Both the position numbers and the translations under genes were made by a program. A stretch of 64,000 bases of DNA, from the NCBI RefSeq assembly GCF_964204865.1, contig NC_135258.1:7679001-7743000 (forward strand), read 5' to 3'. This document shows positions 59,873 to 64,000 of the stretch, piece by piece. Each line of letters begins with the position of its first letter. Position 1 is the first letter of the stretch. Below the pieces are notes generated by a model, which was given only the letters and a program-made list of their open reading frames with translations, did not search any database and had not been told where the DNA came from. The stretch is from Styela clava. Lineage: Eukaryota > Chordata > Ascidiacea > Stolidobranchia > Styelidae.

Positions 59873-62800
59873 TTAATCTTCAGAATAATTTGATTGATGT
59901 GCCCAGTATCTGTGGCCGCCAAGAAACCTGAAAAAAGAGCGCATCATGTAAGGAATACATCTAATTTATATCTATACTCCATGCCTTGCTAAAAATAACA
60001 GTCGGTTAAAACTAAATTGAAAATGGATCGAAAATAAATGTTTATTAAACTCCAGGTCTGAAATTGGTTTAAATAAATAAGTCAGGACAGTAATGATCAA
60101 ATATATGGGCACGAAGATCCAACAACTAACCGCTGTACAGGTTGCATTTGCCACTCACAAAGTCATGCGGCTGACATCAAAACATCACAAACAACATCAA
60201 AACCAACGACAGTCGTGGCGTATGCAATCGCGTTTAGGGCGCTAAACAGTGTTCCTTCCCACGAATTGAAATAAAACAGCAAAAGTTTGTTTAAATATCG
60301 GATCTCGTAGTACTTGGGTGATATTGAAAAAATAATCATAAAAATCAATAGACAACTGACGACTTATACCTACCTCAACCTTAAGTGATAAAAATACGAA
60401 ATCGATCGACCCATTTGTTACGAAGAAAATCTATTTTTTCCAATAAATAAGTCGCTTCCAACATCACAGAAGCCAACAAAATTAGAAGCCTCAACTTTGA
60501 TGATTTAACTAAAAATATCAGTAAATGTTCCCACCATGCCATATCGAACGCCCTCCAATTTTTGTCCAAACCGTAAATCAGCTTCATTTCATCTTCGGTT
60601 ATTTTGAAGTCGTAAACCTGGATATTCAAAAAGGTGTTGTTGATAACTGCAATGTAAGAAAAAATCAGGAGGTTGAAGGAAGGGAAATATATTTTACTAA
60701 TCAGAACGCCTGTGTAAAGCTCACTTGAAAATTGCTTTTTATTCGCTCAGGGTCCACGCTTTTTGCAACAGCTCCTACTCCTCTTTGTATTTGGAATCTT
60801 ATTGCTATTTGAGCGACAGATTTCCCTCGTTTTTCTGTAATTGATTTCAAAACTGGATCTTCAAGAACAACTGGGTCTTGGTCGGTAGCCCTGAAATAAA
60901 AATATAAAGTTTTCCTTCGATAAAAGTACGAGAGTTTTTTTTGTCATCATCAATTTATTGAGGTATTTTGCGCATTACTTTTTGAAATTTGTTTATGCAA
61001 AACTACTACCCATTAAACAACATATCAATAAATAGCATTTGTTTGAGCACGTCTGAAATCCTGCAGCCGTCCACATGTAATCACCATTAATTTTTTGACT
61101 TTGTGTACCTAACTAGTGTTTCCACACGAACTTTTCTTAACGTAAGTCATGCCAGCAACCCATTGAGAAGAGTGATTTCCAAAAACTTTAGCCTATGGTA
61201 CAATTAAGAAAATTCATGTAAACTTTGCATTTAAAAAATTACGCCGACGATTAACGATATTGAACGGTTGACAAAAATGCCATGCTTCCTAGACTAGCAC
61301 GAGGCCTGTCCGCCTGTTTAGATGGACCTTTGACTCCCGTAAAATTATTCTTATACTTTACCATTGCAAACTTTTCGGTGCTTATTTTAGCAGGGTTTCG
61401 CTATTGGCGCCTGTAAAATGGGATATTTGTTTCAAATCATCATCATGATTTATAGCGTTTAATTAACCATCTGTTTTTAAACGTACCGGTAAAGAATTTT
61501 AGCCTAGTCTATCACAGCTATGTCTACAATAATTTTCTAATACTGCAATTAAACTGACACTCTTAAGAAGACAAAGTGATCATTGAAATATTTGATAAAT
61601 ATTTAAATATCCGAGACACAACTGAAAACTAACAAATAGAATTCAAAAACGCGAAAACGAGATAATGTTTACGACGACGCTTGAAAATAGGTCTGAACAA
61701 GAAAAGTGTCTGAGCGAATGCGTTGATACGTCACTTTTTGCAGCTTGCTGATTGGCCAATGTCACGAAGAAAACAAGGAAGTCGATGTTCGCGGAAAGTT
61801 CATAGCAAGGCCTGTCTGTAGCCAGTTGGGAAACAAATTTACGACCCAGAGGCGCCGTGGTACGACGACCAATTTGGTCGCCATTTCGCCACTGTCCTGC
61901 GGAACACTCCAAAGAAGCTCGCGGAACTACAAAAATCTCTCACCAAAATCTTGTTTTGGAACCCAGCGCTGCGTATGCAACCACAGCAATTCCATTTCTT
62001 TTGCAGAATTCTATATGTTTCACATCAGCTAAGTAAGGATGAGATTCAATCTGATGAACAGCAGGTTTAATAGAGCAATCTTTCAATATTCGGTTTATCT
62101 GGTATTCGTTGAAATTAGAAATCCCGATGCTTCGAACTAAACCTTCCTTTTGTAACTTCTCGACCTCCTGAACAGAGAAAAGAGAAAAATCACTGATAAA
62201 TAAATCTTTATTTGATCCATCGTATAGAATACGCCACATTGACGAACACAACTCGATTCGTTCGATATTTTATCGAGAAACAAATATGGTACCGGTGTTG
62301 TGCTTGAATAATTTTTATCAACAGTTAGGTAAATCCGACATTGCAACGACCAAGTAGTTATTTTTTCTTACCTACTTATCGCCAATGAGATGAGAAACTC
62401 CCTTGTCAGGAACACTATAAGGCAATGTTTTTTTTAGTTTATTTATATCAGATAGAATTTATTCCAATAAAAAAGAGAGCGTATCCATTAGCTGTGGAGA
62501 CTGAAGATATGGGTAAGTCACGATCTTACCCGACACCGGCTTTTTTAATTAGAAAATTTGCAATGTTTCATCAATGGTCGACAATTATTCTACGAATGGG
62601 AGACAATCCTGTTTCAATTTCAAGGTCACATACTTTCCAGGTATCCGCGTAATGAACTTCATTGTCATGGAGATAAGTTCCGTTTTCGTCTTGTGGAAAT
62701 GGATCTGCTGTTTTCTTTATAAAAAGAATAAATTAGAGTCAATTATGGAGGGATTTAACAGATAATTTCACGACTCCACAATTCCTCACGATTCAATATG

Positions 62801-64000
62801 TATTTCTATCTAAAACTTACCGGCAAAGCACATGGGATGTGAATCAGGAATAAATCCAAGTATTCGGTTTGTAATTTGTTTAGGCTTTCCATAAAGCCCT
62901 TTCTCACATCTTTTGGGTCATTGAATTGTGCCCACAGCTGCAAAAATGCAATATATTACGTAAATACACAGTGCAAAATTTGTATTTGTAAATTTGTGGA
63001 TGTTTATGTTTCGTTGGATGGGTGAGGGAATTTACGCGATCCAGTCGTGTCGTGCGATAGCAATTTTATTCCTGACATTAGTGCTATCCGCTTTTTGAAG
63101 ATTAGTTGCTTGTACACAAGCAAAGATAACTAAATTCAATTACAAAATAGCGTTATAGTTAAAACGATACCGACAGCAATTAGATTCAAAATTATGAAAA
63201 CAGGTTTTCTTTTGTATCGAAATCATCAACAGTAGATTTCCTCATTCACAAAACGTACGTATGTCACTAACATGAAACGCTTTGCATTAATCTGATAGAT
63301 AACTTTCAAAATGCTAAATACGACACAATTCGTCGGCTGCGATGCACTGTCGTAAAACAGTGCACCGTCCTAATAATCCAGATATCCCAAGAACAGGTTC
63401 GCGGACCCGCTGGTCCCATCAATGGACAAGTTAAAAAAAACGAAAACAAATACGAAGAAATCAGCCTAGTACCTTGCTTGTTAGAAACATCTCTTCTCTT
63501 TTTACTTTCCCCTCTTTATATAATTGTTGCAAAGTATCTCCGATCTCTTTCTCATTTCCATACATCCAAGCACTGTCTATATGCCGATATCCACATTCGA
63601 TTGCAGTGCTGATTGTAGTATCGACTTTTTCAGACGATACCTGCCAAAACAATGAACTGGCAATCCGTATATCTCATTTACGGTCGCTTATGTAAGGTAA
63701 TGAAAAAACTCGAGTAATTGGTCAATCAAATACCTGGCTTATTAATGGCATATCCGATATGGCTGGTATCAAGACGAGAGGCTCTGGTTCGCCCTATGAT
63801 TTAGCCGTTTTATCGGCTTTCGTCTCTCCGAGATGAATATGTAAATCCTATCTCGGTTAAAAATATTTAATATATTTTCTTAAAAGTAAATGAGTCTCGT
63901 TCGACCATCAAGAACTTTTTAGACACTTCATAAGTGTTTGCAAGTCTGGTATTCCAATATCTATCTATACTTACAGCCGAGAATCCCATTATCAAAGCTG
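59873..64000 (-). CDS. Aldo-keto reductase AKR-3 (start beyond the window)
   Basis: Eight exons on the minus strand: at least 26 bp of exon 1 (64000-63975), 63640-63473, 62937-62821, 62714-62634, 62167-61944, 60890-60725, 60617-60535 and 59927-59873. About 37 coding bases at the N-terminus lie outside the window. The visible 306 codons, including the stop, are unbroken. Exon 2 has [14 protein letters not shown] with the catalytic Asp and Tyr and ends TSK (catalytic Lys). HIPCALP supplies the catalytic His; the [22 protein letters not shown] and [14 protein letters not shown] cofactor motifs are intact. The C-terminus is GGHRYWAHQSNYSED. An AATAAA lies about 45 bp past the stop (59830-59825). 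It is a close sister of AKR-2 with the same predicted role, an NADPH-dependent carbonyl reductase in the cytosol. Confidence 0.92.
61315..61800 (+). repeat. Shared hAT core sequence in AKR-3 intron 5
   Basis: Aligned in order with 28010-28500 in the same intron of AKR-1: ggacctttgactcccgtaaa, cgtaccggtaaagaatttta, then aacaaggaagtcgatgttcg. By eye about 80% alike. Confidence 0.55.

Overview
This is animal nuclear DNA. It is AT-rich, with spliced genes using GT-AG introns, metazoan-type domains (fibrinogen-related lectin, aldo-keto reductase) and dense hAT, Helentron and Ty3/gypsy remnants. A tunicate (ascidian) or another marine invertebrate deuterostome fits best, but this is an inference from gene and transposon style, not a proof.

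Left part (1-25.5 kb): a tandem segmental duplication. Copy 1 (1 to about 9.67 kb) and copy 2 (about 13.15-24.07 kb) each carry one six-exon minus-strand gene for a secreted fibrinogen-domain lectin of ficolin type: signal peptide, very short collagen-like run, coiled-coil neck and FReD. Both genes read through intact with identical exon lengths (339 aa each). A third, older partial copy starts at about 24.45 kb and stops at about 25.53 kb. The copies are separated by transposons, including a triple-nested hAT (9804-12808).

Right part (26-64 kb): a minus-strand array of three aldo-keto reductases with the same eight-exon structure: AKR-1 (26166-30817), AKR-2 (39940-47039) and AKR-3 (59873 to beyond the window end, lacking the start of exon 1). 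AKR-2 and AKR-3 look like ordinary NADPH enzymes. AKR-1 keeps the catalytic tetrad but has changed several cofactor-contact residues. A decayed extra exon 1 with its upstream region lies at 48.8-49.6 kb.

Between these genes the DNA is mostly mobile elements: many hAT MITEs with clear 8-bp target duplications, a second copy of the composite nested hAT (37237-39311), a young but disabled Ty3/gypsy element with LTRs (50643-54895), and a Helentron remnant (55.2-57.86 kb) that keeps DUF6570-, OTU- and endonuclease-like parts but lacks the Rep-helicase core. No functional RNA gene, CRISPR array or prokaryotic feature was seen.

The most interesting signal is in the lectin pair. Their exons 3-5 are about 98% identical, but exon 6, which forms the ligand-binding half of the fibrinogen domain, differs at about 12.5% of bases and 24 of 106 residues. 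Exon boundaries are from reading splice signals and reading frame by eye and may be off by a base or two.
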